A DNA stretch of 64,000 nt, taken from Opitutaceae bacterium EW11 (GTDB taxonomy: Bacteria; Verrucomicrobiota; Verrucomicrobiia; Opitutales; Opitutaceae). The stretch spans positions 91,637 to 155,636 of the forward strand of contig QAYY01000012.1 in NCBI GenBank assembly GCA_003054665.1, in the 5' to 3' direction. Below the pieces are notes generated by a model, which was not told the DNA's origin, made no database searches, and saw only the letters and a program-made list of their open reading frames with translations. Numbering within the stretch: the first letter of the stretch is position 1; every line of letters begins with the position of its first letter. The position numbers were made by a program, and so were the translations under genes. This document shows, in pieces, positions 44,301 through 53,753 of the stretch.

Positions 44301-44797
44301 AAGCCGTCCGGGGCGTCGAACGGCCCGGCCGATATCCGGAGGAACGGCGCGGAACGCGTAGTGGGGTTTTTGCTACACACATCCGGCGCAGCCGCTTTTT
44401 TCGGCGAGTCTGAGCCGGCTTCGACGCGTTCTTTCGGCGAGGTCCGGCTCCGAACGCGGGGCTGCACACCGCCGCTCGAGCGCCGCAGGCCGGTGTGGGC
44501 ACTCACGGCGCCAGCCCAACCATCCAGTTCGTCGCGATGCCCCCGCGGGCGTCGGTGGGTCGGGCGGCGACCTCCTGCGCGGGGTTCATGGGCGTCGGCG
44601 GATGTCGCGATCAAGGGACGACTGCCGGTCTTCCCGCTACCGCCCTGCGGGTACCAAGGCGCCACCTCGAAGGTAAGCCCGGCAACTGCAGATCCGGGGC
44701 AAGGTGCGGCTCGGAACCACCGCCCGGAAGCCCGTGCCTTCGCGAATCGACGAAAGATCGCAGCCGGCAGGCACCGCCGAACCCGTCAGAGGTGGCT

Positions 44798-44866
44798 ATG
44801 CCTCAACCTATTCCGCAAACAAATAGAAAGGCTCCGGCAGTTTCCCGCCGGAGCCTTGGGTGTTAG
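44798..44866 (+). CDS. Possible 22-residue peptide ORF
   Basis: ATG 44798 is preceded by AGAGGTGG (44788-44795), a good Shine-Dalgarno sequence at suitable spacing. It encodes MPQPIPQTNRKAPAVS followed by RRSLGC and TAG. The second half coincides with a perfect hairpin, so it may be chance or a leader-type peptide. No homologue is known to me. Confidence 0.2.
   Translation: MPQPIPQTNRKAPAVSRRSLGC
44828..44857 (-). terminator. Intrinsic-terminator-like hairpin (minus strand)
   Basis: Perfect 11-bp arms AAGGCTCCGGC / GCCGGAGCCTT with an 8-nt loop. On the minus strand the stem is followed by TTTCTATTTGTTT, a convincing T-rich tail. No minus-strand gene ends here, which suggests a short non-coding transcript starting to the right. 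Confidence 0.55.
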
Positions 44867-44927
44867 TAGATGCTGGACGATGGTCGCGGAGAACACTCAG
44901 CTCCGCTACCGCAATTGGGTATACAAT

Positions 44928-44952
44928 GTTATTGCATTATTTTGGCAATAAC
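44928..44952. promoter_or_regulatory. AT-rich dyad with promoter-like sequences
   Basis: GTTATTGC (44928-44935) and GCAATAAC (44945-44952) with a 9-bp spacer, in a conspicuous AT-rich island. On the minus strand TTGCCA-N17-TGTATA could be a promoter for a short RNA ending at the hairpin at 44828. On the plus strand the island lies 150 bp upstream of the kinase gene. Confidence 0.35.
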
Positions 44953-45103
44953 AAAGGCGGTGGGCTGGCCGCCTTGATATTTCCGCCAGCGTCGCGCAGC
45001 GTTTTTGAAACTCAATGCGCGAGGACACGTCGTTCAGATTCCAGCTGCGGGCCGCGTTTTCTCCTCCTGTTCGGTGGGCAGGAAAGGGGCGAACGGGCGC
45101 ATT

Positions 45104-47839
45104 ATGATGAATCCGACGGGGTCGATCGACGCGGCGCTGGTCACGCCGGCGATGGCGATCAGCAAGACAGGCATGTGTAGTCTGGATCTCACTACCGGGA
45201 TTCTGGACTGTTCTGCCGACTACGCGCGGATCCTCGGCGTTCCGGGCGAAACCCTGCGGCGCGACACGCTCGCCGACACGGTCGCCCGCCGCAGCCACCC
45301 GCAGGATCGCGCCGGGGTGCGGGAGTGCTTGGCGCGCGCGATGGCCGGCGAGCCGGGCGGGCTATATCCGGCGCGCATCGTTTTGCCTGACGGAAACACG
45401 CGCGTGCTCGCTTTCGAACACGGGATTTGGCCGATGCCCGACGGCTCCAAACGGCTCATCGGTGTCGTTCAAGACGTGACCGATCGCACATCGAACGACC
45501 GCTCGCTGGCCGATCAGCACCGGCAGCTGGAGCATTTGATGAACGCCCTGCCGGGCGTTGTCTTCCAACTCCGCCGTTCGGCCGACGGGCAGTTCACGCT
45601 GCCGTTCCTCAGCCCCGGCACGTACGAGCTGATCGGGCATCCCGCGAGCGAGCTGAGCCGCAGTCCCGCCCGGTTGCTGGAGACGATTGCGGGCGGAGAC
45701 ATCCCCGCCCTGCTGCGCTCCCTGGCGTTTTCGGCCGAGAGCCTGGCACCGTGGGAATGGGAGGCGGAAGTGCTTCGCCCCGACGGCCTCACCTGCTGGG
45801 TCCGGATGAACGCCGTCCCCGTCCGCGACGTCCAGAGCTCCAGCATCACCTGGCACGGATTCGGGACCGACATCACCGCTGCAAAAGAAGCCGAGCAGGC
45901 TCTCCGCGAAAGCGAGCGGCGGCTGCAGTTCACCCAGTTTGCGGTCGATCACGTGCGCGACAGCGTCGTCTTCATCAACGCCGACGGAGATCGGCTCTAC
46001 GTGAACGACGAAGGCTGCCGGATGAGCGGCTACACTCGCGAGGAGCTGCTGCAGTCCAAGATCTGGTCGACGTTCAGCTCCTTCACGCGGGAGCGGTACG
46101 ACGAGATGTGGCGCTATCTCAAAACGTGCGGCACGCAGACGTTCGAGGCGGCGCTCGTGACCAAACAGGGCTTGGTGAGGCCGGTCGACGTGAGCGTCAC
46201 GTTCATCGGCTTCGGCGGGCAGGAGATCGTGTTCGCCATCGCACGCGACATTTCCGCGAGGAAAGCGGCGGAAACCGCCCTGCGCCAGAGCGAGGAGCGC
46301 CTCCGGCTGACCCAATTCGCCCTCGATCACGCCCGGGACATCGTATCCATTTCCGACCGACAGGGCGACCAGCTGTACGTGAACAACACGTTCTGCCGCT
46401 TCACGGGCTTCAGCCGCGAGGAGCTCGGAAGCGTGAAGCTCTGGGAGGCGTTTCACTCGCTGAACCAGCAGCGGTTCGAAGCGCTCTGGGACGACGTGAA
46501 ACGCTGCGGCACCCTGACGTTCGAACTCGAGCTTCGCACGCGCTCGGGAGAGGAAAAGCCGCTCGAGGTCATCGCGACGTACCTCGATTTCGGCGGCCGC
46601 GAGGCGATCTGCACCATTTCCCGCGACCTCACCCCGCGCCGCGCCGCCGAGCAGGAAAAGGCGCGGATGCAGCAGCAGCTTCAGGAGACCCAGAAGCTCG
46701 AAAGCCTCGGCGTACTCGCCGGCGGCATCGCCCACGATTTCAACAACCTCCTCACCGGCGTGCTGGGCAATGCGAGCCTCGCCCGCGATCGGCTGCCGTC
46801 GGAGTCCGATCTGCACGGGCCGCTGCGGCAGATCGAACGCGCCGCGACGCGGGCCGCGGAACTCTGCCAGCAGATGCTCGCGTACGCGGGCAAGGGCCGG
46901 TTTGTCGTCGAACCGGTCAACCTGTCCCTCCTCGTCGAGGACACCGCGAAGCTGCTCGATCTCTCCGTCGCCCGCCGTGCGAAGCTCGAACTTCAGCTCG
47001 ATCCGACCGTGCCGCCTGTGCTGGCGGACGCCACGCAGCTGCGCCAGATCGTAATGAACCTGGTGCTGAACGCGGCGGAGGCGATCAACCAGCCCAACGG
47101 CCTCATCACCGTCAGCACGGGTCCGATGCAGGTCGACGCGCCGTTTCTCGCCGAGGCGCGGGTGACCGCCGAGCTTCCCGAGGGACCCGGCGTCTACCTC
47201 GAGGTAAAAGACACCGGGGCGGGCATGACCCGCGAAACGCTGGAGCGCATCTTCGAGCCTTTCTTCACCACGAAGTTCACGGGCCGCGGCCTTGGACTCG
47301 CCGCCGTGGTAGGCATCGTCCGCTCACATCACGGCGCGCTCTGCGTGCGGAGCGAACCCGGCCACGGCACCACCTTCCGCCTCGTGCTCGCGGCCCATGA
47401 CGAAGCGGCGCCGCCGGCGAGCCACACCCCGCCCATCTTTCCGGTGAAGGCCCACAACCAGGGCCGCGTCTTGGTGGTGGACGACGAGGAGAGCGTTCGT
47501 TCCGTCAGCCGCCAGGCGCTGGAGCGCATGGGGTTCACTGTGGATCTGGCGGAGGACGGAGAGGCTGCGCTCGCCCTGCTCCGCCGCGAGCCGCACGCCT
47601 ACAGTTTCATTCTCCTGGACTACACGATGCCCGGGATCGACGGTGCGCAGACGCTCCGGGAAATCCGCGGGATCACCCCCGACGCCCGTGTCGTCCTGAT
47701 GAGCGGCTTCCCCGAACAGCAGGCCCGCGAACGCCTCGGCGAGCACGTGCTCTCCGGCTTCATCCAGAAGCCCTTCGACCTCACGACCCTCCGCCGCAAG
47801 GTGGAGGAGCTGGTGCAGGGTCAGCCACCGGCGCGCTGA
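45104..47839 (+). CDS. Multi-PAS hybrid sensor histidine kinase
   Basis: 911 residues from ATG 45104 (the next ATG follows at once; an in-frame ATG at 45005 adds a poor N-terminus). There is no transmembrane segment, so it is probably a cytosolic sensor. Four PAS units occupy about residues 10-505, the third and fourth being near-duplicates (FTQFAVDHVRDSVVFI and LTQFALDHARDIVSIS). HisKA carries the phospho-acceptor in GGIAHDFNNLL (His544). HATPase_c shows NLVLNAAEAI, DTGAGM and GLGLAAVVGIV. A C-terminal receiver has Asp839 in LLDYTMPGIDG. No DNA-binding response regulator is adjacent, so its output partner is elsewhere. Signal unknown. Confidence 0.92.
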   Translation: MMNPTGSIDAALVTPAMAISKTGMCSLDLTTGILDCSADYARILGVPGETLRRDTLADTVARRSHPQDRAGVRECLARAMAGEPGGLYPARIVLPDGNTRVLAFEHGIWPMPDGSKRLIGVVQDVTDRTSNDRSLADQHRQLEHLMNALPGVVFQLRRSADGQFTLPFLSPGTYELIGHPASELSRSPARLLETIAGGDIPALLRSLAFSAESLAPWEWEAEVLRPDGLTCWVRMNAVPVRDVQSSSITWHGFGTDITAAKEAEQALRESERRLQFTQFAVDHVRDSVVFINADGDRLYVNDEGCRMSGYTREELLQSKIWSTFSSFTRERYDEMWRYLKTCGTQTFEAALVTKQGLVRPVDVSVTFIGFGGQEIVFAIARDISARKAAETALRQSEERLRLTQFALDHARDIVSISDRQGDQLYVNNTFCRFTGFSREELGSVKLWEAFHSLNQQRFEALWDDVKRCGTLTFELELRTRSGEEKPLEVIATYLDFGGREAICTISRDLTPRRAAEQEKARMQQQLQETQKLESLGVLAGGIAHDFNNLLTGVLGNASLARDRLPSESDLHGPLRQIERAATRAAELCQQMLAYAGKGRFVVEPVNLSLLVEDTAKLLDLSVARRAKLELQLDPTVPPVLADATQLRQIVMNLVLNAAEAINQPNGLITVSTGPMQVDAPFLAEARVTAELPEGPGVYLEVKDTGAGMTRETLERIFEPFFTTKFTGRGLGLAAVVGIVRSHHGALCVRSEPGHGTTFRLVLAAHDEAAPPASHTPPIFPVKAHNQGRVLVVDDEESVRSVSRQALERMGFTVDLAEDGEAALALLRREPHAYSFILLDYTMPGIDGAQTLREIRGITPDARVVLMSGFPEQQARERLGEHVLSGFIQKPFDLTTLRRKVEELVQGQPPAR

Positions 47840-47881
47840 ACGCCCGTTCCCCTGCAGCGAGCCCTCTGCGTGCACAAAGAA

Positions 47882-47907
47882 AAGGCCGCCCCTCGTGGGG
47901 CGGCCTT
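47882..47907 (-). terminator. Intrinsic terminator of the Oar-like TonB receptor gene
   Basis: 11-bp stem AAGGCCGCCCC / GGGGCGGCCTT with a 4-nt loop, 24 bp past the receptor stop. On the minus strand the stem ends in TTTTCTTTG. It may also stop plus-strand transcription from the kinase gene, 42 bp past its stop. Confidence 0.75.
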
Positions 47908-47931
47908 GAAGAAAGAACTAACGGGAGGGGA

Positions 47932-50900
47932 TCAGAACTTCACCCGGGCACCGAACACGATCTGCCAGCGCGACTCCGGAGTATCGCGCGCCGTGATCGG
48001 AACGGTGTTCAGCGTGGAAGACGTGAAGGTGTAGACGTACTTCTGCGAGGCGGCGTCGTAGGTCGTGCCGACGAGCGCGCGCTTGTAGGAGAACGGCACT
48101 TCACGCTGCAGTCCCCAATCCTTGTCGAGGAAGTTGAAGAAGTTGATGAAGTTCAGATAGAGCTCGGTCTTCACGCGCTTGTAGATCGGAATCTCCTGCG
48201 AGAAGTGCAGATCGACCGTTTGGGTCCAGGGAGAGTTCTCCGTATTACGCGAGACGACCTTGCCCTTGAAGTTCTTGAGGTTGTTGTCCTCGATGAACTT
48301 GAAGAAGGCGTCGCGCTCGGTGGCGCTGCTCCAGGTGACCTTGGAGTCATCCGGGCCGGTCGGCACGTAGACGAGGTCGTTGAACGTGAATCCATCGCCA
48401 TTGGCGTCTCCGTAGTAAACCCACGAATACGGGTGGCCGGAGCGGCCTTCGTAGACCAGGGTCACGGTGGTCGGAGCATTATGGATGAACTGGAACTTGC
48501 GGCTCAGGGTCGCGACGATGCGATCCGGAATGTTCGTGTTCGAGATGGAGGCGACGTTCTCGTTCGGGTTGTAGACGGCGCGCGTGTTGTAGTTGGACTG
48601 GGCGACCGACGACGTGGCCGGGCTGACCTCGGTGAAGCGGCTGTGCGTGTAGGCGATGCTTGCCGCCCAGTTGTTCTTCATCGGGCGATGCAGGCTGAGG
48701 GTGAAGTCGTAACCGCCGCCCTTGCTCGTGTTCGCCAGGTTGTAGACATCGGCGAATCCGGCATACTGATACAGATCGTTTGTCCGGTAGGTGCTGCTCG
48801 CGGACGAGCGGGAGGCCTGCCTCGTGTCGCTCGTGATCTTGCCCGCGTACTGGACGCGGCCGTCCGGAAGCGTTCCGACGGGCTTCAGGTTCATGTTGAC
48901 CGTGTACAGGGCCTCGACGGACTGGAGGTAGTCGACCTCGGCGGTCGCGATCCAGCCGTCCCAAGGCAGCTCGTAATCGTAACCGACGTTGCTCTTGAAG
49001 GTGACGGGCTGCTTGAAGTCGGGATCGATGACGTTGACCACGGCCACACCCGAAGCACCGACGCCGGGCTGCGGCTTGGGATCGAAGGCGACGTTGTTCT
49101 TGCTCACGCGGGCGACGACGCCGCGGTTCGAGTAGGCGTTCGAGAGCCAAACGGCCGGATTGGTGCCCTGGTACACGCCGGCGCTGGCGCGGATCTGGCT
49201 GCGGCGTTTCGTGCTGAACTCGTAGGTCATTCCGACGCGCGGAGAGACCGTGTAGTTGCCGTCGCCCGTGGTCGTGCTGGACACGCCGAAGTCCGACCGG
49301 AAGAGCGCTTCGCTGTAGGTCGGGGTCGTGGGGATCTCCCTCGGGTCGTCCGAATACATCGGGTTATCGAGGCGCAGGCCGCCCTGAACGGTCAGCTGCG
49401 GGAGGGGTTTCCAGGTGTCCTGCACGTAAACCGCCACGTTGGAGAGGTCGAACTGCGCGATGGCGTCGTCGACCGTGGCGCCGGGGGCGAGTACCGCCTG
49501 CTGGAGCGACTTCGCCGTCCCGGCCGTCCAGGCCGCGATCGAGTCGAAGGTGTACTGGCCGAGGTAGGCTTGGACGAACTTGTTGGTGATGGCGGTGCGG
49601 TCGAACTGGGCGCCGGCGAGGAACGTGTGGTTACCTTTCGAATACGTGGCGTTGAAGGCCGCGTCCGTGGTCTTGGTCGTGATGCCGTTCAGCTGGCGCG
49701 AGAACTCCGTGCCCATATAGACGGAGCCGTTGGTGACATTCGCGCCGGTGTTGCGGTTGAGGCCGTCGACACCGTTGATGATGATTTCGGGGAAGGCGGA
49801 CGGACTGCGGCTGGTCGGGGAGCCGTCGTACTTGGTGTAGGAAACCGTCGTTTCGGTCTGCAGATCCGGCGTCCAGGAGCTGAAGAGCTGGGCGGTGTAG
49901 CTGTCGGTCACGCGCGGCTGGTCATACCAGTTGCTGGAGAACGAAGTCTGCGGGCTGGACGAGCTGCTGAAGTTCGAAAACACCGTGTCCTGGCCGTCGT
50001 TCTTGCGATACGTGAAGGTGGCGCGCTGGGAATCGGTAATATTCCAGTCGAGCTTGCCGACGTAGGTTTTCTGGTGGGCTTCGTTGGAGGCCGCAAAGGA
50101 TCCGGGATCGAAGCCGAAAGCGCTCGCGCGGCTCTTGATGGCGTCGATCGCGGTGGAGGACGGGACAAAATACTGGCTCGGGGGCGAGATCCGGCGCTCG
50201 AAGTCGTCGTAGCTGAGGAAGAAGAACAGCTTGTTGGGAATGATCGGGCCGGAGAAGTTCGCTCCGTAACGGAATTCGCGGAAGTCGTCGCGCACGCCGG
50301 TGACGGGATTCTTGGCGCGCCAGCGGGCGCCCGCGCGCTCGTACCAGGCTTCACCCGAAAAGCTGTTCGTGCCGGACTTCACGACGGCGTTCATAAGAGC
50401 GCCCGTGAAACCGGAGTGGCGCATGTCGACCGGGTTCAACTCGATGTCGAGGGCTTCGAGAGCCTCGACCGGGATCGGGCTGCGCAGGGAAGAGAAGCCG
50501 TTGCTATTCAGTCCGAACGGGTCGTTGGCCTGCACGCCGTCGATGAGGAAGGAATTGTAGCGGAAATTCTGGCCCTGGGCGCTGAGCTGGCCGCCCTGGT
50601 CCAGGGATCCGAGGTACATGCGGGAATCAAGGCGTGCGATGTCCTGGACGTTCTGACGCACCGTGGGCGCATTCAGCAGCTCGGAGGAGCTGTAGGTCGA
50701 GCCCGTGCCGAATTTGCCGCTGCCGAACGTCGTGTCGTTCGCTCCGGTCAGAACGAACTTCTCCATCTGCACGACTTCCTCCTGTCCGGACAAAAGGGTG
50801 AAATCCTCCGTCTCAGACGTATTCAAAGAAAGGTACACGTCGCTGCGAGTCGTCGTCGACCCGTCCGCTCCGGTAACCGTGATGGTGTAGGGGCCGCCGA

Positions 50901-51138
50901 CGCGCAGACCCGCCACATTGTACTGGCCGTTGGGGCGAGTCGTGGTGGCGATCCGCGTGCTGGACGGCTGGTGCACAATCGTGACCGTGGCCCCTGCGGC
51001 GGGAGAACCGTCCTTGGTAGTGACGGTGCCGTTCAGGGCGGATGTTGTGATGCCTTGGGCGTGAGCCGAAAGGGCAAGCGACCAAAGGAGGATTCCCGTG
51101 GCTAGGACTGCTCGGAGACAGGCACGAAACGAGCGCAT
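47932..51138 (-). CDS. TonB-dependent receptor with carboxypeptidase-regulatory-like N-domain (Oar type)
   Basis: 1068 residues. Signal peptide 1-27 (ending SAHAQG). Residues 30-120 form a CarboxypepD_reg-like Ig domain (GTVTTKDGSPAAGATVTIVH, RPNGQYNVAGLRVGGPYTI). A plug domain follows (NVQDIARLDSRMYLG, NSFLIDGVQANDPFGLNSNG, VKSGTNSFSGEAWYERAG) and a large barrel ending WQIVFGARVKF. The Oar subtype often carries peptides or proteins rather than siderophores; cargo is unknown here and no enzyme partner is adjacent. Followed by a strong intrinsic terminator. Confidence 0.92.
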   Translation of the reverse strand: MRSFRACLRAVLATGILLWSLALSAHAQGITTSALNGTVTTKDGSPAAGATVTIVHQPSSTRIATTTRPNGQYNVAGLRVGGPYTITVTGADGSTTTRSDVYLSLNTSETEDFTLLSGQEEVVQMEKFVLTGANDTTFGSGKFGTGSTYSSSELLNAPTVRQNVQDIARLDSRMYLGSLDQGGQLSAQGQNFRYNSFLIDGVQANDPFGLNSNGFSSLRSPIPVEALEALDIELNPVDMRHSGFTGALMNAVVKSGTNSFSGEAWYERAGARWRAKNPVTGVRDDFREFRYGANFSGPIIPNKLFFFLSYDDFERRISPPSQYFVPSSTAIDAIKSRASAFGFDPGSFAASNEAHQKTYVGKLDWNITDSQRATFTYRKNDGQDTVFSNFSSSSSPQTSFSSNWYDQPRVTDSYTAQLFSSWTPDLQTETTVSYTKYDGSPTSRSPSAFPEIIINGVDGLNRNTGANVTNGSVYMGTEFSRQLNGITTKTTDAAFNATYSKGNHTFLAGAQFDRTAITNKFVQAYLGQYTFDSIAAWTAGTAKSLQQAVLAPGATVDDAIAQFDLSNVAVYVQDTWKPLPQLTVQGGLRLDNPMYSDDPREIPTTPTYSEALFRSDFGVSSTTTGDGNYTVSPRVGMTYEFSTKRRSQIRASAGVYQGTNPAVWLSNAYSNRGVVARVSKNNVAFDPKPQPGVGASGVAVVNVIDPDFKQPVTFKSNVGYDYELPWDGWIATAEVDYLQSVEALYTVNMNLKPVGTLPDGRVQYAGKITSDTRQASRSSASSTYRTNDLYQYAGFADVYNLANTSKGGGYDFTLSLHRPMKNNWAASIAYTHSRFTEVSPATSSVAQSNYNTRAVYNPNENVASISNTNIPDRIVATLSRKFQFIHNAPTTVTLVYEGRSGHPYSWVYYGDANGDGFTFNDLVYVPTGPDDSKVTWSSATERDAFFKFIEDNNLKNFKGKVVSRNTENSPWTQTVDLHFSQEIPIYKRVKTELYLNFINFFNFLDKDWGLQREVPFSYKRALVGTTYDAASQKYVYTFTSSTLNTVPITARDTPESRWQIVFGARVKF

Positions 51139-51485
51139 GGTGGTTTGTAGTTGTACGGTGAGGCGTCACCGGCCGAGCGAGTCGGCCGTGAAAACGATTG
51201 GCTTCAGGCGAGACACGAGGGTCAACTGAGTCAAGCGATCTGCCCAAGCTCGGTGGGATAGGAGGCAAATCTTAACGCAGCCGTCACGTTTCTCATCGAA
51301 AGCGGCGCGAGCCGATTGGGAACGAACGGAGCGCACCCGGCGGATCTCGCTTCGGCCCCCTCGCCCCGGGTTCTCGCCCCAGGCGCAGACCGAAAATCTC
51401 GGATGCGAAAGGCCGGGTGCGGCACGGCCGACCAGCCGGCACTTTTGGCTGCGAACTCGGACAATTCGGTTACACTTAGCTTTGC
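51139..51485. other. Divergent intergenic region (Oar-like receptor / glycosidase-like gene)
   Basis: 347 bp with no gene. Minus-strand TTGACT (51234-51229) and TTGACC boxes could be -35 elements for the receptor, without a convincing -10. An AT-richer patch ending TTACACTTAGCTTTGC directly precedes ATG 51486 and may hold a -10 (TACACT) for the plus-strand operon. CTTAACG at 51271 resembles the LacI-type element but the rest does not match. Confidence 0.45.
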
Positions 51486-53753
51486 ATGCTCCTGCGCTCT
51501 TGGCCTGTCCGCTTCCTGATCACGCGCGCGGCCCGCGCCTACGGGTTTCTCGACCCGATCGCGTTTGTGGCAAAGCTGCGCGGTTTCGCCCAGCCCTCCG
51601 AGGTGGCCGAACCCATCGAATTGCTTCGGGCGGGCATGCTCTTCCATGCCCGCGGTCTGCTGAATACGAAAGCGATTCAGAACAACCTCGACTGGGTGTG
51701 GCCGTATTGGGTCGAACGGCAGTTCAGACCCGGCGACGAGTCGTTCATCCCGCGGGCATTTTCGTTCAGCCATATCAACCTGACGCATCGGAATTGGACA
51801 GCAGTCGGCGTGCCGGACGTCCCGTTCTACCCGCTCGTTGATCCGCGGGGCTTGGTCACTCCGCAGTTCGACGGGTGGTCCCTCGATTTCTGGCTGATAC
51901 CGGCTGCCGGACCCGTGCTGTTTCCCTCGAAGTCCGGCTATTTCGAGCAGGCGCTCGCGCTCACGGAGAACCTCCAGGTTCGCTCCGCCGCCGAGGGCGA
52001 AGCCGGGCGGCTCGAGACGCTTCTTCGCCTGGAAATGCAGGCGGCTGAACCGCAGGCCGCGATTTCCGTTCACGCGCCGGGCACGGACGGGGGCTTCGTC
52101 GGCGTGGCGCTGCGACCCTACAACCCCGAAGGGATCAGCGCGATCGACCGCATCTCCGTTCTTTCGGACCGCTGCGGCTGGTCGATCAACGGACGCAACA
52201 TCGTGAGCTTCGACCGTCCTCCCAGCCGGCACCTGCTCTCGGTTTATGCCGACGGCGACGTCTCGCATCGGCTCGCCGAAACCGGGGACGGCCCCGAAAA
52301 CGTCGTTTGCCCCGTCGGCATGGCGACCGCGGTCGCGCTCTTCCCGGTCAAAGCGCTCAAGGACTGTCCGCTGGAAATCCGCGCCCCGATCTACGACGAA
52401 CTCGAGACCAAAAAACGCCCGCGCTTTCCATCCGTGCCGTCCTGGCGCGAGGCCATCGCTCCGATGGCCCGGCTCACTGTCTCCAGCCACCGCATACAGC
52501 AGCTCTACGACCTCGCGGCCGCGAACCTCATTCTCCACTCGCCCCGCGACGTCTATCCGGGGCCCTTCACCTACAAGCGATTTTGGTTTCGCGACGCCGC
52601 CTTCGTGCTCAACGCGCTGCTCGCGCTCGGCGCCGTCGATCGCGCGCGGCGGGCCCTGCAGGAGTTCGGGCACCGCCAGCGGCACGACGGCTATTATCTT
52701 TCGCAGGAGGGCGAATGGGATTCCAACGGCGAGGCGATCTGGATCCTGCACCGTTTCTGGCGGCTCACCGGCGAGGCGCTCCCCGACGCCTGGGTGCGGG
52801 GGATCGGAAAAGGCGCCCGCTGGATCAGCCGCAAGCGACTGCCCCGCGGCACGGGCAAACCGGAAGCCGGGCTCCTTCCCGCCGGCTTCAGCGCCGAACA
52901 CCTAGGCCCCAACGACTATTACTACTGGGACGATTTCTGGGGCGTGGCCGGTCTGCGCTGCGCCGCCGACATTCTCGAGTCCAGGGAGCCCGCAACCGCC
53001 GCCGAGCTCCGCCGGGAGGCGGACGATTTCCTCGCCACCATCGAGCAATCCTTCCCCAACCATCCTCAGCGCCGTTTCCCCGGCGCGATTCCCGCCTCTC
53101 CGAAACGCCGCATGGATTCCGGCGCGATCGGCTCGATCGTGGCGGACTACCCGCTCCAGCTCTTCGGGCCCGGCGACGACCGGATCCTCCGTACCGCGAA
53201 TTACCTCCGCGACCACAGCATGCACACCGGCGGGTTCTTCCAGAACATGATCCACTCGGGGATCAACGCCTACCTCACGCTCCACCTGGCGCAGGTGCGG
53301 CTCCGCGCGGGCGACCCCCAGTCGGCCTGGGACCTGATGGAGCGCGTCGCCGACCTCGCCTCCCCCACCGGCCAATGGCCCGAGGCGATCCACCCGCGCA
53401 CGCTCGGCGGCTGCATGGGCGACGGCCAGCACATCTGGGCCGCCGGAGAATGGGCCCTGATGATCCGCAACTGCTTCGTCCGGGAGGAGGGCCAGCGGCT
53501 CGTGATCGGTTCGGGTGTACCAGTCCGCTGGATACCCGAGGACGGCAAACCGGCCTCGTTTGGACCGACGCTCACGCCCTGGGGCCGCGTGACCGCCACG
53601 TTGCGGAGGCGCCCCGACGGCGTCATGGTCGGCCTCGCGGCCGAGTGGCGAGGCCGTGCCCCGGCCCTCGAGATCGCCGTCCCCGGGTTCGAATCCCAGC
53701 TGATCGAAAACCCCGCCGAGCGCACCGACGTCGCGCTCCATTCCCGCCCATGA
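51486..53753 (+). CDS. Six-hairpin (alpha/alpha)6 glycosidase-like protein
   Basis: 755 residues with no signal peptide. The C-terminal half has the six-hairpin pattern of amylo-glucosidase/debranching-type enzymes: YDLAAANLILHSPRDVYPGP, YKRFWFRDAAFVLNALLALG, SQEGEWDSNGEAIWILHRFW, NDYYYWDDFWGVAG, MDSGAIGSIVADYPLQLF and ATGQWPEAIHP-like SPTGQWPEAIHPRT. The acidic residues in FRDAAF, WDSNGEA and WPEAIH are catalytic candidates. The N-terminal half is beta-rich and not recognised. It overlaps the GT4 gene by 4 bp (ATGA). Exact reaction unknown; a role in trimming an alpha-glucan or glycolipid made by the neighbouring transferase is an inference. Confidence 0.65.
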   Translation: MLLRSWPVRFLITRAARAYGFLDPIAFVAKLRGFAQPSEVAEPIELLRAGMLFHARGLLNTKAIQNNLDWVWPYWVERQFRPGDESFIPRAFSFSHINLTHRNWTAVGVPDVPFYPLVDPRGLVTPQFDGWSLDFWLIPAAGPVLFPSKSGYFEQALALTENLQVRSAAEGEAGRLETLLRLEMQAAEPQAAISVHAPGTDGGFVGVALRPYNPEGISAIDRISVLSDRCGWSINGRNIVSFDRPPSRHLLSVYADGDVSHRLAETGDGPENVVCPVGMATAVALFPVKALKDCPLEIRAPIYDELETKKRPRFPSVPSWREAIAPMARLTVSSHRIQQLYDLAAANLILHSPRDVYPGPFTYKRFWFRDAAFVLNALLALGAVDRARRALQEFGHRQRHDGYYLSQEGEWDSNGEAIWILHRFWRLTGEALPDAWVRGIGKGARWISRKRLPRGTGKPEAGLLPAGFSAEHLGPNDYYYWDDFWGVAGLRCAADILESREPATAAELRREADDFLATIEQSFPNHPQRRFPGAIPASPKRRMDSGAIGSIVADYPLQLFGPGDDRILRTANYLRDHSMHTGGFFQNMIHSGINAYLTLHLAQVRLRAGDPQSAWDLMERVADLASPTGQWPEAIHPRTLGGCMGDGQHIWAAGEWALMIRNCFVREEGQRLVIGSGVPVRWIPEDGKPASFGPTLTPWGRVTATLRRRPDGVMVGLAAEWRGRAPALEIAVPGFESQLIENPAERTDVALHSRP

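Larger units (their letters stand above)
44231..45103. other. 873-bp gene-free region between padR and the histidine kinase
   Basis: No open frame here resembles a protein. It contains the two PadR dyads (44237, 44280), a 23-codon ORF with a ribosome-binding site (44798-44866), a strong hairpin (44828-44857) and an AT-rich dyad GTTATTGC / GCAATAAC (44928-44952). About 44400-44790 is GC-rich with several short complementary blocks, such as GGTG/CACC and GTGCCT/AGGCAC between 44700 and 44780; no known RNA family was recognised. Confidence 0.5.

Noticed and set aside
44680..44790. c-di-GMP-I (GEMM) riboswitch
   Set aside because: GGGCAA and AAGCC pieces occur with a GGTG/CACC stem, but the conserved GACGCAAAGCC and the 3' GCCGGGTTRCC block are missing.
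48205..51105. 966-codon plus-strand open frame opposite the Oar-like receptor
   Set aside because: Antisense shadow, no recognisable motif.
51270..51300. CTTAACGCAGCCGTCACG upstream of the glycosidase-like gene as a LacI-type element
   Set aside because: Seven-base core only; spacing and distal box do not fit.
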